DNA of 64,000 nt from Gemmatimonadota bacterium. Lineage in GTDB: Bacteria; Gemmatimonadota; Gemmatimonadetes; Gemmatimonadales; Gemmatimonadaceae. This document shows positions 7,238-16,542 of this stretch, piece after piece. The notes beneath the pieces were generated by a model, which saw only the letters and a program-made list of their open reading frames with translations, was not told where the DNA came from and did not search any database. Every line of letters begins with the position of its first letter. Position 1 is the first letter of the stretch. The DNA is taken from contig JAQBQB010000021.1 in the NCBI GenBank assembly GCA_028287235.1, forward strand, positions 1 to 64,000, in the 5' to 3' direction. A program made the position numbers and the translations under genes.

Positions 7238-10200
7238 TTAGAACGCGATGTTGAAGCGGGCGAGCCAGAGGCGAATCGCCGGCGGAGTGCCGAGATCGTC
7301 GTTTCCGTTGGCGCTGCGATTGGCCTCGGGATCGATGCCCGGATACTTCGTCCAGAGCGTTGCCAGGTTGCGCCCGCTCAACACGAGCTGCGCCGTGCGT
7401 CCGCGCAGGAACTTGCTCGTGAGGTTCGCCGGCAGGTCTGCCGTCACCGAGATCTCGCGCAGCTTGACGAAGTCGTTCGGCTGGTAGATGCCCCACTTGG
7501 TGTTCTTGAGCGCGGCCGACGCCGCGGCCACCGCCGCTGCCTGATCGGCGAGCGAGCTGCCCTTGACGTTGATCGCTTCGCAGTTGAGCGCCGACACGCA
7601 GCGGTTGGAGCCGATGGTGTAGGTGTTCCAGAAGCTGCCGCGATAGTCGAGCAACGCGGTCACGTGGAAGCGGTTGTTGAGCAGGCCGAAGGAGTTCGAC
7701 AGGCCGGCCTCGTACAGCGGCAACGTGGAGCCGCGGAAGGAGTCGGCCGCGGCGAGCGTGATCTCGCTCGCCGTGATGATGCCGTCGCCGTTGGCGTCCT
7801 TGTACGTGTACGGACGATCCCAGATACCGAACAGCGGATAGCCGACCACGTTGCGCACGCCCTGCGTGGTGGGCAGCACGACGGTTCCGATGTCGGCGAG
7901 CTTGTTGTTCAGGTGCGAGCCGTTGAGGCGCACGTTCCACGTCAGCGCCCGCCGGTCGATCACGTTGCCGTCCACGGCGAGCTCGATGCCGCGGTTGATG
8001 ACCTTGGCGACGTTGACCGTTTGCGTGCCGCCCGCGCCGAACGACGGCGGCAGGGGACGCGCGAAGATCTGGTCGCGACTCACTTTGTTGAACAGCGTAA
8101 ACTCGATGTTCACACGGTCGCCGAGCGCGCCCATGTCGAAGCCGCCTTCGTACTCCGTGGTGACTTCCGGCCGCAGGTCGGCGTTGCCGATCGACGCCAC
8201 GGTAAGACCGGGGTTGTCGCCGTTCGCCGCCGGATACGTGAGTGCGCTGAGGAACGCGAGTGCCGCCGTGGTGCCCGGAGGCAATCCGGCCTGACCCACT
8301 GTGGAGCGCAAGCGCAAGCGCGAGACGCCCGGCAGGTGCGGGAACCACGATTCGTCGGAGATGACGTACGAGATGTTGGCGCTGGGATACAGCGTGGTGC
8401 CGGCCGAACGACCGAACGCGCTGTTCTGGTCCGTGCGCGCGCTCACCGTACCGTACAACCGGTCGCGCCAGTTCAACTGCTCCTGCACGAAGGCGCCGTA
8501 CGTCGCGTTCTCCGTGGTCGTCGTGGACGCGAGGCGCTGCGACGCGGCGTTCGGCGTGGTCGATCCCACGCCCAAGCCGTAGCCCTCACCGAACAGCTGA
8601 TAGATGCCGCTCTTGAACCACTGGCCGCCCACCGTCGTATTCGACGTGAGCGTGTTGGTCAGCTTGCGGTTCGCCGCGCCGCGGATCGTCGCGGTGTACT
8701 GCAGCGAGTTCGTACGGAAGATGTCGACGCCGGAGAAGCCCTGCGACGCGGACGGTCCCCACGCAGCAGTCGTCGGTCCTTCGCCCGGCAGCTGGTTCTG
8801 CGCGTTGTTCGCGTTCGAGTTGTCGATGCCGCCTTCCGCCGTGAACTGGAACCAGGGAATGGGCGTCCAGTTCAGCGAGGTGGTGCCGGTGAAGCGCTCG
8901 AGCGTGTTGCGCTGGCCCACGGAGTAGATGTCGCCCACGAACTGACCGGCCGTTCCATTGCTCGCCGTCTTGAAGCCCGGCGCGGAGAAGAGCTGGTTCG
9001 AGAGGCCCTGGAAGAAGGTGCCGTCGAACGGCGACCAGAGGTCGCGATCCTGATAGCCGCCAGAGATGTCCAGCGTGGCGCTCGGCGCGAGCGTGAAGGT
9101 GAAGTTGCCGCGCACCGACGTCTGATGAAGCTGGTTGGGACGAACCTGTTGACTGTTCGGCGCGTAGCCGTGGAGCGTGGTGAGACGATCCTGCTCGAAG
9201 GCCGGCATGTAGTACGGGCCGGTCTCGCCCTGACGGTCGGCGCTGAAGAAGAAGCGCAGCGACTCGCTGCCGCCGGAGGCCTGGAAGCCATAGCGCGCGG
9301 ACGGGCCGTTCTTGAACGGATCCGACCGCGAGTCGGTCCACGGGTTGTAGCTCGACGTGCTGTCGATGAGGCACTGGCCGAGCGCCGAGGCGGCGAGCGT
9401 GCAGTGGATAGGCGTGGCGCCGGTCACCGGCACGCCGTTCACGATGTTGCGGCCGAACGTCCAGTAGTTCGCGGGATAGTTGCTCGGCATCACGGTGATG
9501 CCGGTCTCGCCGAACGCGGTCCAGCGGGTGCTGCCGGCGCGTCCGCGCTTCGTCTTGATGACGATGACGCCGTTCGCCGCCGCGGTTCCATAGAGCGCGG
9601 CCGCCGAGGGTCCCTTGATGACGTCGATCGACTCGACGTCTTCCGGATCGAGCGTCGAGATGCGGCTGATGCGCACCGCCGACACGTTGCCGGGCTCGTT
9701 CTCGTTGCTGAAGCGTACGCCGTCGAGCACGACGAGCGGCTCGTTGCTCAGAGAGAGCGAGCCGATACCGCGAATGCGGATGTTGGGCGAAGCGCCGATG
9801 ACACCCTGCGTCTGGATGACCTGCACGCCCGACGCGCGCGCCTGCATCATCTCGGTGATGTTCTGGATTGGCGACGTCTTGGCGATGGAGTCCACCATGA
9901 TCGACGCGACCACGTTGCCCATCTCACGGCGCGACTGCTCGCCGGTCGCCGTAGTGACGACTTCCTCGAGGCGCGCGACCGCGCGGCTGAGGCCGAAGTC
10001 GGCGGTAACGCTTCCGTCCGCTGGCACGGAGACCGTCTGGTCCATGGGCTGGTAGCCGATGCGCGTGACGCGCAGCGTGGCCTGGCCGGCGGGAGCGCCC
10101 GTCAACGTATAGTTGCCGTTCGCGTCGCTGATGGCGCCGATCCGCTGGGCGGCTCCGACCACCACGATCTGGGCCGACACCACCGGCTGCCCACTCTCCT

Positions 10201-10345
10201 TGTCGGTGACGCGGCCCTTGATGACTCCGGCGCGCGCGAGGGGTGCCGCGAGTGCGCCGTGGCCTGGGGCCGCGAACGTGTGGGACGGGAGCAACGGAAG
10301 CGCGAGCAGCGCGACTGCCGCCGTTCGCCGCAGGAAACGGGACAT
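7238..10345 (-). CDS. SusC/RagA family TonB-linked outer-membrane transporter
   Basis: The 1035-residue product has a signal peptide, a carboxypeptidase-regulatory Ig domain (~45-120, VIKGRVTDKESGQPV, ...RVTRIGYQPM), and a TonB plug (~130-250) with the SusC hallmark IDVIKGPSAAALYGTAAANGVI. A large barrel follows and ends in the aromatic IRLWLARFNIAF. It imports ligands across the outer membrane with energy from TonB. ATG 10345 was chosen because GGAGGA lies 4-5 bases upstream; the longer ORF upstream is not protein-like. It is the first gene of a susCD pair, with a candidate promoter at 10461-10491. Confidence 0.93.
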   Translation of the reverse strand: MSRFLRRTAAVALLALPLLPSHTFAAPGHGALAAPLARAGVIKGRVTDKESGQPVVSAQIVVVGAAQRIGAISDANGNYTLTGAPAGQATLRVTRIGYQPMDQTVSVPADGSVTADFGLSRAVARLEEVVTTATGEQSRREMGNVVASIMVDSIAKTSPIQNITEMMQARASGVQVIQTQGVIGASPNIRIRGIGSLSLSNEPLVVLDGVRFSNENEPGNVSAVRISRISTLDPEDVESIDVIKGPSAAALYGTAAANGVIVIKTKRGRAGSTRWTAFGETGITVMPSNYPANYWTFGRNIVNGVPVTGATPIHCTLAASALGQCLIDSTSSYNPWTDSRSDPFKNGPSARYGFQASGGSESLRFFFSADRQGETGPYYMPAFEQDRLTTLHGYAPNSQQVRPNQLHQTSVRGNFTFTLAPSATLDISGGYQDRDLWSPFDGTFFQGLSNQLFSAPGFKTASNGTAGQFVGDIYSVGQRNTLERFTGTTSLNWTPIPWFQFTAEGGIDNSNANNAQNQLPGEGPTTAAWGPSASQGFSGVDIFRTNSLQYTATIRGAANRKLTNTLTSNTTVGGQWFKSGIYQLFGEGYGLGVGSTTPNAASQRLASTTTTENATYGAFVQEQLNWRDRLYGTVSARTDQNSAFGRSAGTTLYPSANISYVISDESWFPHLPGVSRLRLRSTVGQAGLPPGTTAALAFLSALTYPAANGDNPGLTVASIGNADLRPEVTTEYEGGFDMGALGDRVNIEFTLFNKVSRDQIFARPLPPSFGAGGTQTVNVAKVINRGIELAVDGNVIDRRALTWNVRLNGSHLNNKLADIGTVVLPTTQGVRNVVGYPLFGIWDRPYTYKDANGDGIITASEITLAAADSFRGSTLPLYEAGLSNSFGLLNNRFHVTALLDYRGSFWNTYTIGSNRCVSALNCEAINVKGSSLADQAAAVAAASAALKNTKWGIYQPNDFVKLREISVTADLPANLTSKFLRGRTAQLVLSGRNLATLWTKYPGIDPEANRSANGNDDLGTPPAIRLWLARFNIAF

Positions 10346-10460
10346 GCGATCCTCCATGGGTGGTGGAAAGACAGCTAGAACGAGGGCTATAGCGTCAGCG
10401 GGTGTCGACGGGCGTTCTGGCGGGGGAACCGGGCACGAGGGGTATGCAGATTGGGCATCC

Positions 10461-10491
10461 ACTATAACTCGCGCAGTGGCCCATTGGTCAA
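10461..10491 (-). promoter_or_regulatory. Candidate promoter of first susCD operon, overlapping a palindrome
   Basis: On the minus strand TTGACC (10491-10486) and TATAGT (10466-10461) resemble sigma70 -35 and -10 boxes, separated by 19 bases (slightly long). The perfect palindrome CAACTAGTTG (10489-10498) touches the -35 box and could be an operator. The susC start lies ~115 bases downstream. Confidence 0.4.
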
Positions 10492-10565
10492 CTAGTTGTG
10501 TTTTCGCGCCAATTGCACAACATCAGTGATCGGGTGGCCGCACCCGGAGACGATGCGGAACAAAT

Positions 10566-11342
10566 ATGGGGAGGCGAGCGTTGGTTCGTCGCATTGAGGC
10601 GCTGAGTGTTATCGTCGCGCTCTTGTCGTGTTGCCGTGCGTCCGTCGCACCCGGGCAAGCAACAGAGTCGCCTCGGCGCGGCTACGCCGTGACCGGGACC
10701 GTCGCGGATCGCGCGGGCGGTCCTGTCGCCGACGCCGAAGTATCCGTGGTGGTGCGCGACACGATCGTGAGAAGCGTACGGACGGACGCCATGGGACACT
10801 TCTCTCTGGAGGAGCTGTCGACGGATGAGCCGACGCTTCGCGTTCGCCGCCCGGGATTTCAACCGCGCACCGTCTCGGTCCGAATCACACGTGCCGATCA
10901 TTCCGCGACGACCTTCGTGACACTCGATTTTGCAACCGCCGCACTCGACGCGGTGCGCATCGACGACGTGGCGCCCGACGACCGCAGTCCGCAGCTGCGC
11001 GCATTCTATGCGCGCGCGCGTGCCAATCATTTCGGCCACTTCCTCGACGAGCGGACGCTCGAAGAGCTGCATCCCGAGCACACGAGCGACGCGCTGCGCG
11101 GCGTTCCCGGGGTGATCGTCCGGCCGTCACGCCGCATCGGCAACGAGGTTCGCATCCGTGGGTGCGCGCCGCTCGTGTGGGTGAACGGCGTTCGCAATCC
11201 ACACGCGGAGATCGACGACGTGTCGCACGGCAACGACGTCGCGGCGATCGAGGTCTACAGCTCCGCAGCCGGGGTGCCGGCCGAGTTCTTCGATCGGACC
11301 GCCACCTGTGGGACGATCCTCGTGTGGCTCAAGGACCGCTGA
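10566..11342 (+). CDS. Orphan carboxypeptidase-regulatory / TonB-plug-like protein
   Basis: The 258-residue product has a signal sequence (IEALSVIVALLSCC), an Ig-like carboxypeptidase regulatory domain (~40-120, GYAVTGTVADRAGGPV ... LRVRRPGFQPRTV) and a plug-like C-terminal half (~155-258). Plug motifs are LRGVPGVIV, EVRIRGCAP, VWVNGVRNP and IEVYSSAAGVPAEF. There is no barrel. It lies between two leftward susCD operons but reads the other way. ATG 10566 is given, yet TTG 10581 has a better ribosome site (GGGGAGG six bases upstream) and is a real alternative. Function unknown; it belongs to the same architectural class as the genes at 2090 and 35080. Confidence 0.75.
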   Translation: MGRRALVRRIEALSVIVALLSCCRASVAPGQATESPRRGYAVTGTVADRAGGPVADAEVSVVVRDTIVRSVRTDAMGHFSLEELSTDEPTLRVRRPGFQPRTVSVRITRADHSATTFVTLDFATAALDAVRIDDVAPDDRSPQLRAFYARARANHFGHFLDERTLEELHPEHTSDALRGVPGVIVRPSRRIGNEVRIRGCAPLVWVNGVRNPHAEIDDVSHGNDVAAIEVYSSAAGVPAEFFDRTATCGTILVWLKDR

Positions 11343-11354
11343 CCGGCGAAAACA

Positions 11355-11390
11355 CGAATGCCCCGCGAACCGAAGTCCGCGGGGCATTCG
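11355..11390. terminator. Bidirectional terminator hairpin
   Basis: CGAATGCCCCGCG ... CGCGGGGCATTCG is a perfect 13-bp stem with a 10-base loop. It lies between the stop of the rightward plug gene (11342) and the stop of the leftward susD (11449), so it can serve both. No long T-run. Confidence 0.7.
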
Positions 11391-11421
11391 TCGAGAGGTG
11401 ACCCTCGGTGCTAGGTCACGT

Positions 11422-11453
11422 ATGCCTCACGCATGCCTCACGCATGCCTCACG
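11422..11453. repeat. Triplicated 11-base direct repeat at the susD stop codon
   Basis: ATGCCTCACGC occurs at 11422, 11433 and, with the last base changed, at 11444. The third unit contains the susD stop codon (TCA on this strand at 11449-11451), so the repeat copies the stop-codon region downstream of the gene. Confidence 0.8.
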
Positions 11454-12993
11454 AGCATGTCGGTGCGGCGGACGTCTTGTCCCACCACATCGGCGTGTTG
11501 TTCGCGTCACCGCCCATGCGGCTGGCGGCGGCTTGCACCTGCGCGTTGTTCGCCGCCTTCTCAGCCGTGGGGTACACTAACCGGCGCGGAACGTAGCTCA
11601 ACACCGCGACCTTCGACGGGACGAGCTTGGGCGTGCAGGTGCGGCGCCACTCGAACCAGGCCTGGCCGCCGTCCGAGTACAACGCGATCCACTTCTGTAG
11701 CGCGATCTGTTTGAGACCGGCCGTTCCCGCCTGATACGCCACCTGCGGTTGCGCGAGATACGCCGTGATCTTGCTCGCGTCGGTCACACCCCACTGGTTC
11801 ATCGACGCCGTGATGCCCGCGTTGTAGAAGCCAGCCGCCTGCGACGCGTTCAACCCGCCGAGACCGCGCTGCGCGGCCTCGGCCTGGATGAGTGCCAGCT
11901 CGGCGTACGTCATGAGGTACGACGGCTGCTTGCCTCCGTTCCCGCCGTACGCACCGGAGCCGTACGCAACCGGGCCCGGATAGAAGATGGCGCCCGGACG
12001 CGACGCGGTGTCGGAGTACGCCACCGCCTGCGCGTTCGTGAGGCCGTTCGGCTGGCCGACGAACTTGCCCGTCGCGGTTGCGGGCATGGCGTAGATCGAG
12101 ACGCGAGGATCGTTGTAGTGGTTCAGCGTGTCGACGAGGGTCTTCGACATCCGGTCGTCGTCGCGGCTGGAGAAGTTCACCGCCCACGGATTGTTGAAGA
12201 TGTTGTCGCCGGGCCAGTTCAACTGCGCGTTGTCGGAGTTCGACGTGAACACGCCGCCCGCGCCCGCGAAGGCGGCCTTGAGCTCTTTGTCGGCCGTGGC
12301 CTGGTCCACGTTCACGATGCGCATGGCGTCGCGGGCGTGGAGCGAGTTGGCGAACTTCTGCCACTTCGCGTTCGAGCCCCTGTAGATCTGGTCGGCGGAG
12401 CCGAGGCTGGACGCCGTGGCGCCGTTCAGATCGGTGGCCGCCTTCGTCAGCGCGGCGAACATGCCCGCATAGATCTGCTGCTGCGGGTCATAGGCCGGCG
12501 CGAGCACCGCGGCGGCCGAGTCGCCGGCGAGTGCCTGCGAGTACGGCACGTCGCCCCAACTGTCCGTGAGATAGCCGAACTCCCACTGCTGCATGATGCT
12601 CGCCGGCGCCGAGAGGCTCGGATCCTTCGCGGCAACGCCCGCGCGCACGACGATCTGGAAGTCCTCGAGGTCGTTCTGGTATGCGCTGGCGAACTGCGTC
12701 GTCAGAGAGCCCGACTGCACGCCCTTGTACTGGTCGTTGGCGATGTACTGATTTTCCGCGAAGTGTTGGATGAGCAGGGAAATGTCGCGGAGGTCGTAGC
12801 CCGAGCCGAGCCAGGTGCCGACGGCCGATTGGAGGGCATTGGTGAAGACCGCGGGCGCCGGAGCGCTGGTCGGGGCGTTCGGATTGTTGTTGACCGAGGT
12901 CAACTTGTCGTTGTTGCAGCCCGCCGCCGCGACGAGAAGCGCGGCGGTCGCCACTGCCAACGATGCGCGATGTGTATGAGTCATGAGAGTCAT
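11449..12993 (-). CDS. SusD/RagB family outer-membrane lipoprotein (SusD-like_2 type)
   Basis: The 514-residue product has a lipoprotein signal (ALLVAAAGCNN, Cys ~26). Its SusD-type helical fold shows the EFGYLTDSWGDVPYSQAL segment (~135-153) and a Tyr-rich middle with YAELALIQAEAAQRGL (~365). The C-terminal LQKWIALYSDGGQAWFEWRRT is characteristic of the SusD-like_2 branch rather than classical SusD. It is paired with the upstream susC across a 4-base gap. ATG 12993 and ATG 12984 are both possible; neither has a clear ribosome site, consistent with translational coupling to susC. Confidence 0.9.
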   Translation of the reverse strand: MTLMTHTHRASLAVATAALLVAAAGCNNDKLTSVNNNPNAPTSAPAPAVFTNALQSAVGTWLGSGYDLRDISLLIQHFAENQYIANDQYKGVQSGSLTTQFASAYQNDLEDFQIVVRAGVAAKDPSLSAPASIMQQWEFGYLTDSWGDVPYSQALAGDSAAAVLAPAYDPQQQIYAGMFAALTKAATDLNGATASSLGSADQIYRGSNAKWQKFANSLHARDAMRIVNVDQATADKELKAAFAGAGGVFTSNSDNAQLNWPGDNIFNNPWAVNFSSRDDDRMSKTLVDTLNHYNDPRVSIYAMPATATGKFVGQPNGLTNAQAVAYSDTASRPGAIFYPGPVAYGSGAYGGNGGKQPSYLMTYAELALIQAEAAQRGLGGLNASQAAGFYNAGITASMNQWGVTDASKITAYLAQPQVAYQAGTAGLKQIALQKWIALYSDGGQAWFEWRRTCTPKLVPSKVAVLSYVPRRLVYPTAEKAANNAQVQAAASRMGGDANNTPMWWDKTSAAPTCS

Positions 12994-12997
12994 GAGT

Positions 12998-15900
12998 TTA
13001 CGGCGTGATCCGGACGGCCACGCCGAAGCTGCGCGGCGCCGGCAGTGCGGCGTATTCGATGCCCTGGTTGCTGCCGGTGTTGTACGACACTTCCGGATCG
13101 ACGTTCGGGACCTTGGTGTGCGTCCACAGGTTCCGGCCGACGAGCGCGAAGTTCACGGCGTTGGCGTTCAAGTGGTGCGTGATCGACGGCGGCAGATCGT
13201 ACCCCACGCGCAACTCCCGCAGCTTGATGTAGCTGTCGTCGTAGACGTACGGCTCGGCGATGTTGTTGTACGCGAGCGACTGGAAGTACTGCTCCGACGT
13301 GATGTTCTGCGTGTTGGGCTTGCCCGTGGACTCGACGATGCCGTTGATGACGATACCCGGCTTGTCGAAGTCCACTTCGCGGCCGTACATCGTGGTGGCG
13401 AGCGTTCCCGTCGCCTGCCCGTAGAAGTTCGTGCCGCTGAAAATCTTGCCGCCGTGGCGGATGTCGAGCGTCGAGTTCAGCGTGATGCGGCCAATCTTGA
13501 GCGTGTTCGACCAGCCGCCCGTCCAATCCGGCTGAACGTTGCCGAGCACGGAGAGCGTGTCCGACGGCTCGTAGGAGCCGGCGTCGTCGATCAACGGCAG
13601 ACCCGTTGCCGCGTCGCGCTTGATCGTGTAGCCGCGCAGCGTGCCGAACGGCTGGCCGGCGCGCGCCTCGACGAACACGGCGCCCTGGAAGCCGCCGAAC
13701 TGAATCGTCTGCAGTCCCGGAGCGAGCGAGATCACGCGGCCGCGGTTATGCGAGAAGTTGAACGTCGAGCTCCAGTTCACTCGCGCGTTCCGAATGGGCT
13801 CCACGGTGAGCAGCGCCTCGTAGCCCTTGTTGTCGATCTTGCCGGCGTTGATCAGCTTGGAGCCGTAGCCGGTCGTGGGCGGGAGCGCGACGCTGGTGAT
13901 CTCGTCGGTGGTGTACTTGTCGTAGATGCTCGCGTCGATCGAGACGCGGCTGCCCCACAGTCCCACCTCGAAGCCGGCTTCGTTCGAGATCGTCGTCTCC
14001 GGCTTGAGGTTCGGATTGAGCAGCGAGTTGCCGAGGGTGAAGAGCGACTGGCCGTTGAACTTCGACGCGTTGCCCGTGTAGGTCGTATAGAGCGAGTAGG
14101 GTGGGGCGTCGTTGCCGACGCGCGCCGTACCGCCGCGAATCTTGAGATACGTGAGCACGCTGTTGGCGAGCCGCGGCATGGCGTCGGTGAGCACGATCGA
14201 CGTGTTGATCGACGGATAGAAGTACGAGTTGTGGCCCTGCGGCAGCGTGGAGGACCAGTCGTTGCGCCCCGTGCCTTCGACCGACCACCAGCCGTTCCAG
14301 GTGAAGCCCGCCGAGCCGAACACGCTGTTGACCGCCTGGTTCGTCGCGCTCTGGCCGTTCACCGGCGGCAGCGCGGCATTGGCCACGTTGTAGATGTCCG
14401 CCACGGTGATGCCGTTGACCGCGACGCTGTTGGTGCCCTGCGAGGAATAGCGGCGATTGCCGCCGACGGTGCCGTTGAGCGTGAGATGCGTCGTGACGTC
14501 GCGGTTCGCGTTCACGATCAGGTCGGTGTTGTTCTCGGTGTACGTGTCACCGATCAGCGTGAACGCGCCGGCGTACGCCGGGTTCACCGTGTTCGAGCCG
14601 TTGTTCAGCTCGATGTTTCCGCCGGCGTACGACGTGTTGATGTTGTACCGGTAGGTGTCCGTGCCGGTGCGTGCGGTGGCGTTCAGCCAATCGGTGAACT
14701 TGTACGTCGCCGAGCCGTTCGCGATCACGCGGTCGCGCTGGTCCGTCTCCGGATTCGCGTACTGCATGAAGTACGGATTGTTGTGGTAGCTGTAGTTCCA
14801 GTTGAACTCGCGGTTCGACGGCCCGTTGTTCAACGCCGCGCCCTGTTGGTAATTCTTGAGCGCGTTCATGTCGACCTGGCGTCCGAACCACACGAACAGC
14901 CCTTCCATGATGCCGCCGACGTAGCCCTGTCCCGGGCGGTTGGCGCCGTCGTTGCGGATGTAGTTGAGGGAGCCGTCGAGCGAGAGACGATCGCTGGCTT
15001 TGATCGAGCCGGTGGCGCTGCCGCTCAGCCGCCGCAGGAACTCGTTCGGAATGATGCCCTCGACGTTCTCACCGGCCACGGAGAGACGCGCGTTGCTGCG
15101 GTCCGTGCCGCCCGACACGGCGAAGGTGGCGTCGGAGGTGCGTCCGGTCTTGAAGAAGGAGCTGACGTTGTCCGGATGCGCGACCCACGGCTGCGCCTTG
15201 CCCGTGAACTGGTCGATGAGCCGGCCGTCGAGCTTTGGTCCGTAACTCTGGTCGTTGCCGTCGAGCGCGCCGAGTCCGTTCACCCACTTGAAGTCGCCGC
15301 CCGAACCCTGGCCATATGAGTTCTGGAATGTCGGCAGAACCGCCGGCCGGTCGAAGGTGACGCTCGAGCTCACGTCGACGTTCGACGCCCGCGCACCGCC
15401 GCGCTTCGTGGTGATGATGATGACGCCGTTCGCGGCGCGGGAGCCGTACAGCGCGCCGGCGTTCGGGCCCTTGAGCACGGAGATCGACTCGATGTCGTTG
15501 GAGTTGATGTCCTGGATCGCGTTGCCGAAGTCCTTCGAGCCGGTCATGCCGCCGCCCTGCTGCTGCGAGCCGCGGTCGGCGTTCGACACCGGCACGCCGT
15601 CGATCACGAACAGCGGTTGATTGGTGCCGCTGATCGACGTGTAGCCGCGAATCGTGATGCTCGTCGAGCCGCCCTGGGTGCCGTTGCCCACGATGTTCAC
15701 GCCGGACACCTTGCCCTGGAGCTGATTCTCGATGTTGGGCGCGAAGGTGGTGTTCAGCTCTTCGCTGCTGAGCTGCTGCTGCGCCGTTCCGAGCTGGCTC
15801 TTTTCACGCGTCTGGCCCAACGCCGTGACCACGACCTGGTCGAGCTGCGCGGCGCTGGCCACGAGCACGAAGTCCTGCGTGATCGTGGCACCGTTGATCG

Positions 15901-16186
15901 TGATGTTGACCGACCGTGCTTCGAAGCCGATGCGCCGCGCCGTGAGCACGGCGGTCTGACCGACTCCCCGGCCGGCGGCGATTCGGAAGGAGTAGCGGCC
16001 GTCGGCATCGGTGTGCGCGCCGACGCCAAGCGTGGGAATGCTCACGCTCGCGCCCTGCAGGGGCTGCTTTGCGTCGCCCGTGACTCGACCGGTGATGGTC
16101 GTTCCTTGCGCGAGCGCCGCCGCGGCGGGAAACAATCCCAGCAACGTGGCCACGACCGCAAGGGTGCGGTGGAGGTGTCTCGGCAT
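12998..16186 (-). CDS. SusC/RagA family TonB-linked outer-membrane transporter
   Basis: The 1062-residue product has a signal peptide (LAVVATLLGLFPAAAALAQ), an Ig-like carboxypeptidase regulatory domain (~28-110, TTITGRVTGDAKQPL ... LTARRIGFEARSV), and a plug (~120-250) with TIRGYTSISGTNQPLFVIDG and SISVLKGPNAGALYGSRAANGVI. A long barrel ends in RSFGVAVRITP. The ligand-lid partner is the next gene. A GTTAAC palindrome about 290 bases upstream may be a control site. Confidence 0.93.
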   Translation of the reverse strand: MPRHLHRTLAVVATLLGLFPAAAALAQGTTITGRVTGDAKQPLQGASVSIPTLGVGAHTDADGRYSFRIAAGRGVGQTAVLTARRIGFEARSVNITINGATITQDFVLVASAAQLDQVVVTALGQTREKSQLGTAQQQLSSEELNTTFAPNIENQLQGKVSGVNIVGNGTQGGSTSITIRGYTSISGTNQPLFVIDGVPVSNADRGSQQQGGGMTGSKDFGNAIQDINSNDIESISVLKGPNAGALYGSRAANGVIIITTKRGGARASNVDVSSSVTFDRPAVLPTFQNSYGQGSGGDFKWVNGLGALDGNDQSYGPKLDGRLIDQFTGKAQPWVAHPDNVSSFFKTGRTSDATFAVSGGTDRSNARLSVAGENVEGIIPNEFLRRLSGSATGSIKASDRLSLDGSLNYIRNDGANRPGQGYVGGIMEGLFVWFGRQVDMNALKNYQQGAALNNGPSNREFNWNYSYHNNPYFMQYANPETDQRDRVIANGSATYKFTDWLNATARTGTDTYRYNINTSYAGGNIELNNGSNTVNPAYAGAFTLIGDTYTENNTDLIVNANRDVTTHLTLNGTVGGNRRYSSQGTNSVAVNGITVADIYNVANAALPPVNGQSATNQAVNSVFGSAGFTWNGWWSVEGTGRNDWSSTLPQGHNSYFYPSINTSIVLTDAMPRLANSVLTYLKIRGGTARVGNDAPPYSLYTTYTGNASKFNGQSLFTLGNSLLNPNLKPETTISNEAGFEVGLWGSRVSIDASIYDKYTTDEITSVALPPTTGYGSKLINAGKIDNKGYEALLTVEPIRNARVNWSSTFNFSHNRGRVISLAPGLQTIQFGGFQGAVFVEARAGQPFGTLRGYTIKRDAATGLPLIDDAGSYEPSDTLSVLGNVQPDWTGGWSNTLKIGRITLNSTLDIRHGGKIFSGTNFYGQATGTLATTMYGREVDFDKPGIVINGIVESTGKPNTQNITSEQYFQSLAYNNIAEPYVYDDSYIKLRELRVGYDLPPSITHHLNANAVNFALVGRNLWTHTKVPNVDPEVSYNTGSNQGIEYAALPAPRSFGVAVRITP

Positions 16187-16542
16187 GACGTGTGTCTACC
16201 TCAAATGAGTGCCTGGCTCGGGCGTTGGCGCGAACCCGGCGGCGGGTGGCAAACGCAGTCCAGTATCCCGCACGATTGGCGTGCTGCGGGCGACGAAATC
16301 GCGACGTCTCGCTCGAGAGTCGGGGACGCGCGTTGCCTGGGGACGAAGCGGCCCTGCAACGTGACCGATGGGCGAGCTCTCGCGATGGTGTGCTAACTAA
16401 AGCGCGGCCGCACCGTAGTCAACAGGCGCCCATGGAGACAGTGCGAAATCTCTAAGTCGTTTCGGTGTTGATAGTTAACATGTTAACAAATCATAAACAC
16501 CGCACGACGGGCTGCGCGACTCACGCAAGGCAGACGTCGACG
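16187..16542. other. Gene-free leader/promoter region of second susCD operon
   Basis: About 356 bases lie between the M23 peptidase stop and the susC start, both leftward. It is relatively AT-rich around 16440-16500 and contains the perfect palindrome at 16474-16487; no protein-like frame is present. Confidence 0.5.
16474..16487. promoter_or_regulatory. Perfect 14-base palindrome, candidate operator
   Basis: GTTAACATGTTAAC is an exact inverted repeat in an AT-rich island of an otherwise GC-rich sequence, 288 bases upstream of the susC start. Such sites often bind dimeric regulators; the protein is unknown. Confidence 0.45.

Noticed and set aside
5993-10378. A 1461-codon rightward open frame opposite the first susCD operon
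   Set aside because: It is Arg/Val/Glu-rich shadow sequence typical of the antisense frame of GC-rich genes; the leftward frames hold clear SusC and SusD domains.
12983-15319. A 778-codon rightward frame opposite the second susC
   Set aside because: Same antisense-shadow composition with no motif; the real SusC motifs are on the other strand.
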